Positions 52,641 through 63,068 of a stretch of DNA of 64,000 nt are shown here, piece by piece. The translations under genes and the position numbers were made by a program. Every line of letters starts with the position of its first letter. Positions within the stretch are counted from its first letter, which is position 1. Source of the DNA: Maylandia zebra (lineage: Eukaryota; Chordata; Actinopteri; Cichliformes; Cichlidae); contig NC_135169.1 in the NCBI RefSeq assembly GCF_041146795.1, positions 7,956,264-8,020,263 of the forward strand, given 5' to 3'. The notes under the pieces are model-generated. The model was given only the letters and a program-made list of their open reading frames with translations, was not told where the DNA came from and made no database searches.

Positions 52641-55600
52641 CTAGGTGATGGAGCTGATCAAAGGAGCCCAGAGCAATTGATCTGATGTGGTGGCAGAGGC
52701 TGTATCAAGACTAATGTAATCTAATAGATAATTTCTATATTGGTTAGAATTAAGATTATTTTTATTTTTCCAGTTCATGAGGACAGTTTTCTTGGCTATG
52801 CATAGGGCAGTGAAAACCATATGGGCTATGTTCTTTTCTGAAGTGACATTATCTAAGCTGCCCAACAAACACACTAAGGGGGAAGTTGGAATGTTACATT
52901 TCAGACACTTTGATAAGTCTTCACATATCTCGCGCCAAAACTTCTGAACTGGTGGACAGAACCAAAGAGCGTGGATGTAATTGTCTGGTGTATTGCCTTG
53001 ACAGTGTGAGCAGTTGTTGGTAGACGTAAAGCCCATCTTGAACATCCGATGACCTGTATAGTGCACTCTATGTAGTATTTTGTATTGTATTAATTGCAGA
53101 CTGGGATTTTTAATCAATTTAAAGGTTTTTAAGCATACCTGAGACCAGAAGTTTTGGTCTAAGCTGACTGATAAATCTGCTTCCCACTTTGCAGTAGGAA
53201 GGGATATTGATTCATCTAATTTAGAAAGTGTTCTGTATATTTTAGATAATAATTTGGGGGATTTAAGAGTAAGGAAATGTGCCGCATTTGGTGGTGTTTG
53301 TAATTCAACTTGACTGAGGTTAAATTTCTTTTTTATTATGGATTTAATTTGTTGATATTCTAAAAACAATTTTCTTGTTGATCCCATATTGTGCAACTAG
53401 TCTGTCAAATGGAATAAATTCTGTTCCCTCTAATATATGTTCTAAGTATTTAATTCCTTTACAACTCCATTCTGGGAAATTAATCATATTATTGTTTTGT
53501 AATATGTCAGGGTTATTCCAGATAGGTGTACGTTTGCATGGGATTAATGATGACTCCGTTATTTTTAGAAACTCCCACCATGCTGTCAGAGAAGAGCTGA
53601 TGTTGATACTTTTAAAGCATTCATGTCTTTTGATGTTTGAGCTAATAAATGGTAGGTCTGAAATCTCTAGATCCTTGCATAGTGCCTGTTCAACATCTAG
53701 CCAGGGCTCATCTAAGAAGGTATGTTTTGACCATTCTGAGATGAACTGAAGCCTGTTGGCTAAGAAGTATTGGTGAAAATTAGGCAGATCTAATCCTCCT
53801 CTATCCTTGGTTCTTTGTAGCGTTTTTTAAGCTGATACGCGGGGGTTTATCTTTCCAAAGGAATTTAGAAATATATGAATCCAGAGATCTGAACCAATCT
53901 TGTGATGGTTTGTTAGGGATCATCAAAAATAAGTAATTTATTTTTGGCAAGATCATCATTTTTATAGTGTCAACCCTTCCCATGAGTGATATGGGTAAAG
54001 ATTTCCATCTAGTCAGATCGCCTTCTACTTTCTTTAGAAGTGGGATGTGGTTTAATTTAGTTAAGTCTGAAAGCTTAGGAGAAACATTAATACCTAAATA
54101 TTTAATATTTCCGGATTGCAGTGGGGCAGAGGAAGAATTATGGAAGGAGCAGTTAATGGGGAGAACTGTAGATTTTGGCCAGTTAATTGAATAATCTGAA
54201 ACTCTTGAAAACCAGTTTATTAGAGTAATTACCTCTGAGAGGTTGGTTTGTGTGTTTTGCAGAAAAAGCAACACATCATCCGCATAGAGACTGATTTTAT
54301 GTTCTATGTTCTTACATTGTATGCCCTTAATTGTTGTAGCCTGTCTAAATGCTGCTGCTAGAGGTTCGATAAAAATTGCAAAAAGTGAAGGGGAGAGTGG
54401 GCATCCCTGCCTGGTGCCCCTCAGGAGACAGAAGCTGGAGGATGTCTGGTCATTTGTTCTGATACGAGCCGTTGGGGAATTGTATAATATTCTTATCCAG
54501 TTTATAAAAGAGTTTCCAAAACCAAATTTGTGTAAAGTTGCGAATAAAAATTTCCAGTTAACTCTGTCAAATGCTTTTTCTGCATCTAGAGATAATATTA
54601 TGGTTTCGATGTTTTTATTGTATGAGTAGTCTATTAAATTAAGTAATCTACGAGTGTTTGTTGAGGAGTGCCGACCTTTTATGAAACCAGTTTGGTCAGG
54701 ATGAATTAAGAGGGGGGTTATTTTCTCTAATCTCTTTGAGAGAGCTTTGCAGATTATTTTAAGGTCTACATTTAAAAGAGAAATTGGACGATAGCTTGAG
54801 GGAAATAAAGGGTCTTTGCCTGGTTTTAGCAGGAGACTAATGTTGGCAGAATTCATATTTGGTGGTAGTCTGCCATTTTCCTCGATTTTCTGCAACATTC
54901 TGTGGAATACTGGTGCCAGAATTGTCCAGAATTCTTTGTAGAATTCTGCAGGGAAGCCGTCTGGACCTGGAGCCTTATTATTGGGCATACTTATCAGGGC
55001 TTCCTGGAATTCACTTGGCGTCAGTGGTGAATCCAGTTCCATTGCTTGACTGTCTAGTAATTTTGGAAGAGTTACGTTGTCAAGAAACAGATCAATTTCA
55101 TTTTTAGATGGGTTTATTTGTGGTGAGTATAAAGTTTCATAGAAATCCCTAAAAATGTTGTTTATTCTTCCAGGGTCATATATTGTGTTCCCCGATAAAT
55201 CTTTAGCAGCACATATAGTTGTTTTTTCTTTATTTATTTTTAACTGGTTAGCTAGAAATCGACCTGATTTGTTACTGTGTTCAAAATTCTGCAAGCGAAG
55301 TCTTTGTATAAGGAATTGTGTTTTTTTATTAATAGTTTCATTTAATTCTAGTTTTGTTTTGCATATTTTGTTCAATGTTTCCTGATCTTGGTTGCACGCG
55401 TAGGCTTCTTCTAGTGATTTGATGTTTTTTTCCTAATTCCTGAATACTTTTGTTTTCTTCTTTCTTTTTGTGTGATGAGAGAGAAATTATTTTACCTCTC
55501 ATCACAGCTTTCCCTGCTTCCCATAGAACAGAAGCAGATATTCCGGGAGTGTCATTAAAGTCTAAATATGAAGTCCATTCCTTTTTAAAATATTTAATAA

Positions 55601-56381
55601 AGTCTTCATCTTTAAGCAGTGATGTATTAAATCTCCAGTTTTTTCTTGGCGTAGTATTATTCTTGTGCATTAGTTTTAAAGATACAGGAGCATGATCACT
55701 GACAGCTATAGGATGAATCTCAGTGTCTGAAATGTCACTCAGCAGTGAGCTGCTGACCAAAAAATAATCTAGACGAGAGTAAGAGTGATGAACATGCGAG
55801 AAAAAAGTATATTCCTTACTGGTGGGGTGAAGAGAGCGCCATGCATCGCAAAGACCAAAGTCGCTCATATACTGTTTGATTATATTTGTGGACTGCCAAT
55901 TACGCTGAGTTCCTGTTGTGTTGAGCCTATCCATTTCTTCATTTAGTCCAAGGTTGAGGTCACCGCGAAGAATGAGTGCGCAATCAAGGTGTTCAGAGAG
56001 TGCACTAAAAAATCCGTGGAAGAATGAGGGTTCATCAACATTTGGACCATTTATACTTACAATACATAGTTTTTTGTTCAATATTGATAGTTTAATAATT
56101 AGAAATCTACCCTCTGGATCTATAACTGTATCGAGTACTGTAAAATTAACATTTTTATGTATTAAAATTGCTACTCCCCGTTGTTTAGAATTATAACAGG
56201 CTGCAAACACGTTAGGAAACTCAGGTGTTTTAAGTTCGTTTAAACCTGTGACAGGTCTGTGAGTTTCTTGTAATAAAACAACATCTGCCTGTAGTTTTTT
56301 AAGCTGGTTAAATATCTTTAACCTCTTTCCTCTGGTGCCAGCTCCATTTACATTCCATGTGACAAACCTCAGCATGACCAT
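52641..56381 (-). pseudogene. L1 ORF2: endonuclease, reverse transcriptase, Cys-rich end
   Basis: Apurinic-type endonuclease (56381-55430): FVTWNVNGAGTRGKR, LLQETHRP, GDLNLG, RLDYFLVS and SDHAPV, all active-site blocks present. Reverse transcriptase (55430-53830): NNKAPGPDGFPAEFYK, PISLLNVDLKI, TGFIKGRHSS, GTRQGCPLSP and the catalytic YADDVLLFLQN. The C-terminal region has CSHCQGNTPDNYIHALWFC. Three one-base shifts break it, at a T7 (55425-55431), a T6 (53823-53828) and a T4 (53370-53373) on +. Otherwise the ORF is almost free of stops. Confidence 0.88.
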
Positions 56382-57606
56382 AATTGTGTGTGTATGTCTA
56401 ATGAAGTATGCTGGGTGTTTCGTTTAGACAGGTGGAGAGAGTGTGGAAACATCCCTTGTTTGTAAATAGAAAGAGAGAAAAAAGTGTGGTGAGAGGCTCC
56501 ATAAGTCTGACTATGTGTGTGAATATTCACTAATATGAACAAGCGTGGCTTGCTTATGTGTCCTGCAAGTCTGTGCGTGCTGTGAGGCTGTTGTGAATGT
56601 GCTGCCGTTGAGCGGATGTGTTTGCGTGATCGTGGTGTGAAAATATGGAGAAATAGAGGGTGTTGTTTGTAGGTGAGTGGGGAAGTAGGTGACCACAGCA
56701 GTGAAAGACAAGAGAAAGAAAGAAACCACATGAACTGTGAGCGACAACAAAAAAAAAGGAAACGAAACGGAAACATTCCAATTAAAGCAATGACGGAGGG
56801 TGACGGTGTTATATCTGCTATGACATCCTACTGATATTACTAGGTTAAACACATTTTAAAGGAGAAAGTGTGAATGAATAAGAAAAGAGTGTAGCGGGTT
56901 CTTATCTGGAGTGCAGTCAGTATAACCACGGTGTGGTGCCGGGGTCGCGGTAGAGCTGTCCGTCCACGTAGAGCCGGTCCACAGCGATGACAGCACGGGA
57001 GCCTTTCTGGATGAAGCTACGTCGAACTGGGAACAGGACCTTGCGTCGTTCCAGGATCTCTTTGGGGAACTGGTCGTTCACGCTGAAGTCCGTTCCTTTC
57101 AGCTCTCTGCCGTGACTCTTCACCTGTTCCTTCTGTTTGAATTGACTGAATTTGGCCACAATAGGTCGTGGTCTCCCGGTCCGCGACCTCACGCCCCCCA
57201 AGCGATGTACTCTATCGAAGTCGATGTTCTTTACGGTGTCCTCCGGCAGCTTCAGGTGGATTTTGATGAAGCTTTTCACTGTTGCCTCCGCGTCCTCTCC
57301 GGCAGATTCTGGAATACCAGAAAACACAAGATTATCTCTCATGCTACGGGCTTGTAGATCGATAACGGACTCTTTTATTTTTTTATTTTCAATGTTTAGC
57401 TGGGTCACGTTATCGGTGAGAGATTTGACCGACTCCCGTAGCGTGGCATTTTCAGCAGCAAGCGTTTCCACCTGCTGCTGGCTGAATTCCAGGGATTCTC
57501 TCAGATTTAAATTCCCGGTGTAAAATCTCCACCAGGGACAGCCTCGCATCGAAACTGGACAATCGCTTGTCGATTGACTCCAGGATGTCTGCGATGTCTT
57601 TGCCGG

Positions 57607-57735
57607 TGTTCTGACAAAACTTCCTACCTTGTCAAAACATCCTACCGTAGCGTAGATTTATGGTCTTGTCTATCAATCCGTGCTACCTTATCAGAATATG
57701 CTACCTTACGTAGTTAATGTCTCCGTCGTATAGGT
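57607..57735. repeat. Ginger left end with subterminal repeats
   Basis: Terminal repeat 57607-57628, then repeated units around TTGTCAAAACATCCTACC, TTATCAGAATATGCTACC and TAGGTAGGATGTTCAGAT (inverted) up to about 57750. They are candidate transposase binding sites. The right end has only the terminal copy (62487-62508). Confidence 0.7.
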
Positions 57736-57842
57736 AGGATGTTCAGATGGCCAAATCACACTATTAAAACATGCTTCCTGCACACAATCATCTAATGTTG
57801 ACAAAGAATGCAAAGAGACATGGAGGGGGAAAGACAGCTGTT

Positions 57843-57848
57843 TTTATT
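57843..57848 (-). terminator. Ginger poly(A) signal
   Basis: AATAAA on the minus strand, nine bases after the transposase stop codon. Confidence 0.6.
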
Positions 57849-57856
57849 AGAAGTTG

Positions 57857-60800
57857 TTATGTGTTTTCCTTACATTTTTTGCATTTATATTCTTGGTTGC
57901 TTTCTTTATATTTTGCACATGCAAAATGTGCCCATCTTTGGCAAGATTCACACTGCACCTGGAAAGGAAAAAATAAATAGCTCATTATGTTTGGTGAATA
58001 CTATTAGTCAACATTTTAAACATGATTAGCAAGTAATGATACTAAGACTTATGTGTTTCTTTTGTTTTGTTTTGTTTTACCATTTCAATCATGCTGCGGT
58101 CAGCGTCAGCATCTAACATAGAGCAAACAATGCAGTAATCCTCAGCGTTCCCTGAAACACATTCATTTTTAGGTTTTAATCAAACATTATTTATTGATTA
58201 ATTAAAAAATAATAGTAAATTTGTTCCACAAATACTTCATGGCAAATTAGTCCCTTGAATTTTTTTAATTAGACTTAAAGAAGGGTCTTATCTGAAAGTG
58301 TTTGAAAAGCAGTATTTAAATTGGAAGTACACACTCTAACGTGATAAGGACTTTACTGGACTTACCTCGATGTTCAAGTAGGGTGCAAGCTATCTGCATT
58401 CGCTCCAGTACAACTGCTTCTGTAGTGGTTAATACTTCACTGACCTCTCCAAAAGCAAGGTAGTGTTCTGCAAACTGTGAGATTTCTCATTATTATAATG
58501 TAAAGTCCTAATTGTAGCTAACAATAAATGGAATCATTTGAATAAGGGTTACCTTTAACAGCAAAACTCCGCAACTGCTGGAATCCTGTTGCTTGTTGTG
58601 TTGCATAGTCTGTAACTGCCACTCCATGGTGTCTTCATGCCCTCTCATCCTCAGAAAATTCCTAGTTGAACAAATATGTTTGTAATGAAACAAGAAATGT
58701 TTTATCTAAGAATAATACCTCAGTATCATGCATACCTCCAGTTGCGCAGAATTTTCCTGTCATAAACACCTTCATTCCCCATGGGGTCTATGAGCAGTAT
58801 TCTCTGTGCAGAAATGTTGACAATCTAAAGAAAAAGTTAATAAATTAAAAATTACTATATGTCTGTGAAGGTTCTCAGTCATCCAGGTCATCGTAGTCAA
58901 AGGAGCTTGCAAAGAAAAGCGTCTGGACTTCTTTAAGTTAACTTAAAGAAGTCCAGACGCTTTTCTTTGCAAGCTCTTTGCAAGCTCCTTTGAAAAATTA
59001 CTATAGGTTTTGCCACTGTAAACCTATTTAAGAATAACACTTTGAGCAAGAAACTGTTTCACAACAAATTAATAACTAAATGAACACATACCACAAGAAT
59101 CCAGTGCGTACCAAAGTTCACAGGGCACAACCACATGTCTTCAACTGGGAACTTCATCTGTGGGATTAGAAGTGCAGAGTAATTTCGATTAACTTAGGTA
59201 CCATGCATCTCAGGGTGTTTTCAAATATAGTATTTTTTTTTAAAGGAACTGAACTCTGTCCTCAGAAATAGAAATGAGTCAACTTTTTGGACCACTTCTT
59301 AACTTTCAACTTACCTTGGTGAGGCATCTGAACTGCCCAGAAAACAATGAGCTTGCAACTACTGAACAGAGCAGGTGTACAGCATTCTGTAGAAGTATAC
59401 AAAAATGTTACAGAACAGTAAATACATTTTTTTGTATTTCAATATAAGTGGGCAAAGAACATTTCTTACTTACCTTTCGTCTCTCAATGACACGGTGCAG
59501 GTATGCATCAATGACCTGTTTTGAAAAGTCAGAGTTTATACACCAGCAGCAACAAGTTCTGAAGTAACTGCTTGAGTGCTGTACACATTTAATTTATGCA
59601 TTATCATAGTTGTTGCATAAATAGAATTCCTTAATAACACTTACTGGGACTTCAACAGGAACTTCAGAAGGATATGTAGCTTCTCTCCCATACATTAAAC
59701 GGAATGGTGTGTATTTGGTTGTGGTGTGGACCTTGTGTAACAGAGTTAATAATACATATGAAAAACATGCACTTACCTGTTCTTAATTATCATTTTAAGT
59801 GTGAATTTTATCATTTTTTTTTAATTGTATTTTATTTTGAAAACCCAGAAACCGGATCTCACCCTAACGTTTAGAAGCTGCTAAGGCTTCCGCTCCTCAC
59901 TGTGAGGGTAAGTCCTGTAATGAAAGGCTCTGGCATTTTTATGGTTTCTGGTGTGAATGTTGTTACATAAGTTATATATGTCGATGTATATAGGTTCATA
60001 TTGATATTAGAAAGTTTCTGTGTAACTGAAACAAAGGCGGGTTGCTGTTAAATAGTGTTTCTGCCGTATTTATGCTCTTTGGCAGTTAGTCTTTGTCAGC
60101 CCCCTAGTGGTTGCTGCGCATAGCGGGAAATGTGTTTGGATTTACCGTTTTTCTGTGCTTTTTGTGATGTTGCTTTACATTGTAGGAGCTACAATTGCCG
60201 GTACCACCAGAAGACACCTGTTGAATGTGTTTTATGTCTTCTGCAGGTATGTGAGCTTGTTAACAGCCATTTTGTCTGTAAAGCACAAGCAAGTGAAGAT
60301 GTAATGCGCTATTGTTAATTTGTCCACTAGAGGGAAATGTTTAGTCGGTGGTATTTATGTTTATCCTGTTATTTTGTTTTATACGATTGTGGAATGTATT
60401 TTATTAGTCATAAGATTTCTTTTGTATACAAGCTCAGTATGACAGACTGTAAAATGGGAGAAATTATTATTTTCCACCTTTTCTTTATTAAAAAGTTAAT
60501 TGTAAGTCTGTTAACACAGCGCGCGCTTGCACTGTGAGGGAGCTACAATTGCCGGTACCACCAGAAGACACCTGTTGAATGTGTTTTATGTCTTCTGCAG
60601 AAGTAAACTGTGAAAAGCCAACCCTTCTGAGCGTCTGTGATTCTTGAAGAGCTGGAAGTGTTACACATGGACCTCAAAGAAAACAGTGTAGCATCCAGAT
60701 ACACATCCCAGTCATTCTGTTGACTGTTGACTAATTTTCTCAGGGCTCTACATGTGGACATAAAAAAAACACAATAGTGACAGTGTCTTAAAAGCAAATG

Positions 60801-62043
60801 AAATGTTACATACAAATAAAACATACCTTTTTATGTTGTCATTTGTCTTTTCGTCTAGGCCATTTGTCTGAGGGTGATATGCTGCTGTGACGCTTCTTTC
60901 TATTTTCATTAAGCTGCAAAGTCTTGAGTTGAGCTTCAAAGAAAAAAGAAAATTGTTTTTTAAAAACAATCACACAAAACCTTTGGCCTGGCAGCTACTT
61001 GGCACACTGTGGCCAAGTACTTACCTAAAGAGGTATGGAAAAGTAAACTTAACACTTACCTCGTTAACAAATTCTCTTCCTTGGTCGGATAAAATTCGTT
61101 TTGGGCAGCCATGTCTATATATGAGTGAGCACAACTGATGAGCTACCTCAGCAGCACTTTTGCTTTTTAATGGAAAAGCCTCAACCCATTTTGAAAAATA
61201 GTCTGTTGCAGTCATAATGTACTGGAAGCCACTAGACGTTTTTGGAAGAGGTCCAGTTAGATCTATTCCGATTAGCTCCCAGACATGTGACACCTGTCAA
61301 TGATAGAAGAATCACATTAATATGTAATGTACATTATAACATTACTATTTTCTACTAAAATGCTACTGATATTTACCTTTATACACTGCAGTGGTTGCAC
61401 AGCAGCCAATGGTTTTCCCATTTTTTGACACTGGTCACAAGCCAGGACCTTAAACATATTGAACGATCTTTATATTATCCAACAATCGCAATTAATTAAA
61501 CAACAGAATTGCAAATGTTCTATAAAAATATTCGATCAAGTGGCGAAACAGTGTTAATTACTGTACATCATCCTGAAATCTGGTACGTGTCTTCAGGATA
61601 ACTATGCATTCTATTGGTGCACTATTAACATATTATATATAAATAACAACTTTAAAAATACATACCCAATTCCCAATGTCAACCGACATGCCATACCAGT
61701 AAAATCTGGAACAAATTGCAGTTCGAGTCTTGAGTACACCAGTGTGTCCACCGATGGGACTTGAATGAAACTCTTGGAATAGTCCCATGGCTTCTTCTTT
61801 TGTTTTTATCACTCTCCTGTTTCCAAACAAGAGCACTCCGCCTATATTTAAAAAATGTAAATTAATTATAACATGTATTTAACCAATAATTACATTTGGT
61901 TATTTATTTACATTACAATACTGACCCTTCAGCCTGAATTTTGCGGCATATCTCCTAAGGGTTTGCCTCTGGGACTTATCGTATTCCGATGGGTAGGACC
62001 CAGCAGACGGAAACATGAGCAGTTCCTCGTATTTGTTCTCCAT
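57857..62043 (-). CDS. Ginger1 transposase: integrase + Ulp1 protease + PHD finger
   Basis: Exons in order: 62043-61926, 61841-61666, 61448-61377, 61293-61060, 60933-60827, 60747-about 60668, 59731-59645, 59515-59474, 59386-59315, 59157-59092, 58824-58736, 58661-58553, 58474-58366, 58151-58081, 57958-57857. Junctions are GT-AG with matching phases, except the sixth to seventh, which the 934-bp insert disrupts; total about 508 residues. Integrase: HHCC zinc domain (EFHSSPIGGH, ACDQC), core Asp in GIDLTGP, Asp in LSDQGREF, Glu in TNGLDEKTN. A Ulp1-type domain starts at VIDAYLHRVIERRK, with catalytic His in GTHWILV, Asp in LLIDPMGN, Gln-Gln and Cys in NKQQDSSSCGVLLL. The end has a CxxC (YCIVC), CESC, H-x2-C and CKKC series, a PHD-like finger. 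No GPY/F segment lies between integrase and protease. Confidence 0.85.
58904..58975. repeat. 72-bp perfect palindrome
   Basis: Arms 58904-58939 and 58940-58975 are exact reverse complements with no spacer, inside the Ginger intron between exons 59157-59092 and 58824-58736. The flanks (CAAAGG / CTTTGC) extend the symmetry imperfectly. It looks like a foldback repeat inserted in the intron. Confidence 0.95.
59734..60667 (+). mobile_element. 934-bp insert in a Ginger exon
   Basis: It starts TGTGTAACA and ends TGTTACACA (9-bp inverted ends), flanked by the 7-base repeats TGGACCT (59727-59733 and 60668-60674). TG...CA ends suggest a solo LTR or small transposon. Inside, a 60-base segment (GAGCTACAATTGCCGGTACC to CTTCTGCAG) occurs twice, at about 60186-60245 and 60540-60599. 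The first copy is flanked by splice-like signals and the second is joined to a CACTGTGAGG that precedes a donor at 59898-59908. No coding domain was recognised. Confidence 0.75.
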
Positions 62044-62423
62044 AACTAAGGAGAAAATCGGACAATTTCAACATGGCTTCGGAATCCATACAGTAAATAA
62101 AACGACTACACGACGTTATCACGCAATTAACAAGTATGTGGTGCAGTAGTACTTTCTTCGACATAACAACGGAGCGTTTATTCAACATAACAACGGAGCG
62201 TGGTGTCCAGTAACTGCAGGAGGACTAAAATAAATTGAGAAGGTTTGCAGAAGTTGAAAAGCACAAAATAAACACTTGGAATATGACTTCGAGTGAGCAG
62301 CTTAAGGTAAACAATTATCATCTGTAATAAAGAAGTAAAACTTATAATACAAACCTTTTTCGAAAGCAACGAGATCGACACAAGATCGGGGTAGGATGAA
62401 ATAATAGGCGTGTACTATTTACA

Positions 62424-62460
62424 CCGGAAACATAGCCGATTTGAATTGTGCGCATGCGCA
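62424..62460 (-). promoter_or_regulatory. ETS and NRF1-like sites near the Ginger 5' end
   Basis: ACCGGAAAC (62423-62431), an ETS-type core, and the perfect palindrome TGCGCATGCGCA (62449-62460), the NRF1 consensus, lie about 50-85 bases inside the 5' end of the transposon and 400 bases upstream of its start codon. They fit a TATA-less promoter. Inference from motifs only. Confidence 0.5.
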
Positions 62461-62786
62461 GTAACAACAAGTAGGGCAGCTTGATGGGTAGGACGTTTTG
62501 TCAAAACACCGGCAGGCGATGTTGTACCAGGGGAGTCTGCCGGGCGATATCTCTTCGATGACGGCGTCTCAATTTTGGTCGGGGAGGATGTACTCTGGGC
62601 CTTCTTCATTACTAAATCTTGAAAACAGCGGTCGATGTAATCTTGGAGAGCGTCTAAACTCTCCCCGTTGTCCTCCAGGGTGTTAGAGATGATAAAACAG
62701 ATGTTGTTAGTTATATGACAATCGATTAGTATATTTGGTAATACTGAAGCTTGAAAAACCTTTGTTAAACTCTATGCTACCATTTG

Positions 62787-62787
<1 letters not shown>

Positions 62788-62820
<33 letters not shown>
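62788..62820. repeat. poly(T) tract
   Basis: About 33 T within the 5' region of the L1 (poly(A) in element orientation). It may mark an older retrotransposed tail or a simple repeat. Confidence 0.9.
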
Positions 62821-62823
<3 letters not shown>

Positions 62824-62842
62824 CCGCCAATTCTCCGGCGTC

Positions 62843-62850
62843 TGACGTCA
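62843..62850 (-). promoter_or_regulatory. CRE palindrome in the L1 5' region
   Basis: TGACGTCA, a full CREB/ATF site, lies close to the inferred 5' end of the L1, where an internal promoter is expected. Motif evidence only. Confidence 0.4.
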
Positions 62851-62879
62851 CCTACAACATGGGTCGCTCACCTTACTCG

Positions 62880-63068
62880 TCACTTCCTCAAATCATGATT
62901 ATCACACAAAATGACTGAAACATTTTGTAACTGTTGCCCTATCAACTCTAATTGTATAAGATCGCCTGGACGTGCATGTGAGAAAACCCTGTTTGTTATT
63001 TCACCGGCACTCCCCATTATACCTTGATAATATTGGGCGTTGTTAGGTTTTGTATTGTTGATTGTCAT
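62880..63068 (-). other. unrecognised ORF fragment
   Basis: A 62-codon minus frame contains YYQGIMGSAGEITNRVFSH and RPGDLIQLELIGQQLQN before a stop. It reads like the end of a mobile-element protein, but I cannot place it. Confidence 0.3.

Larger units (their letters stand above)
57607..62508 (-). mobile_element. Ginger1-type DNA transposon, 4902 bp
   Basis: It is bordered by exact CCGG target duplications (57603-57606 and 62509-62512), the duplication established for Ginger1. Ends are TGTTCTGACAAAAC (left) and TGTTTTGACAAAAC (complement of right); the first 22 bases match with two differences. TG...CA ends and Gypsy-type integrase are Ginger hallmarks. The single gene on - spans 62043-57857. 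It lies within L1 ORF1, and excising it with one CCGG restores that frame exactly. A 934-bp insert (59734-60667) interrupts one exon. Confidence 0.93.
56917..62609 (-). pseudogene. L1 ORF1 (coiled coil + RRM-type), split by Ginger
   Basis: It starts with the ATG at 62609 (MKKAQSTSSPTKIETPSSKR) and reads to SPAG at 62509. It continues beyond the transposon at 57606 with KDIADILESIDKRL, then a coiled coil (QQQVETLAAENATLRES), an RRM-like core (MRDNLVFSGIPES, FIKIHLKLPED, VHRLGG) and the C-terminal domain ending at 56917. Besides the transposon, one small indel lies near 57505-57512. The product would be the RNA-binding chaperone of L1 particles. Confidence 0.8.
43338..62870 (-). mobile_element. 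near full-length L1-type LINE, opened by two insertions
   Basis: On the minus strand: 5' region (about 62870-62610), ORF1 start at 62609, ORF1 remainder 57606-56917, ORF2 56381-52641, a 3' UTR of about 2.7 kb (52640-50226 and 43649-43360), and a poly(A) tail (43338-43359). Removing the retrovirus (43650-50225) and the Ginger transposon (57607-62508) leaves about 8 kb. The tail lands inside the SGNH region of the Penelope-like element, so the L1 is younger than that element. The 5' border is uncertain and no target duplication was found. Confidence 0.85.

Noticed and set aside
56369-56852. Three overlapping minus ORFs upstream of L1 ORF2
   Set aside because: They fall in the L1 inter-ORF spacer, are low complexity and overlap one another.
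60107-60537. Short plus ORFs within the Ginger region
   Set aside because: They lie in the 934-bp insert and have no recognisable domain; the duplicated 60-base block, not coding, explains their similarity.
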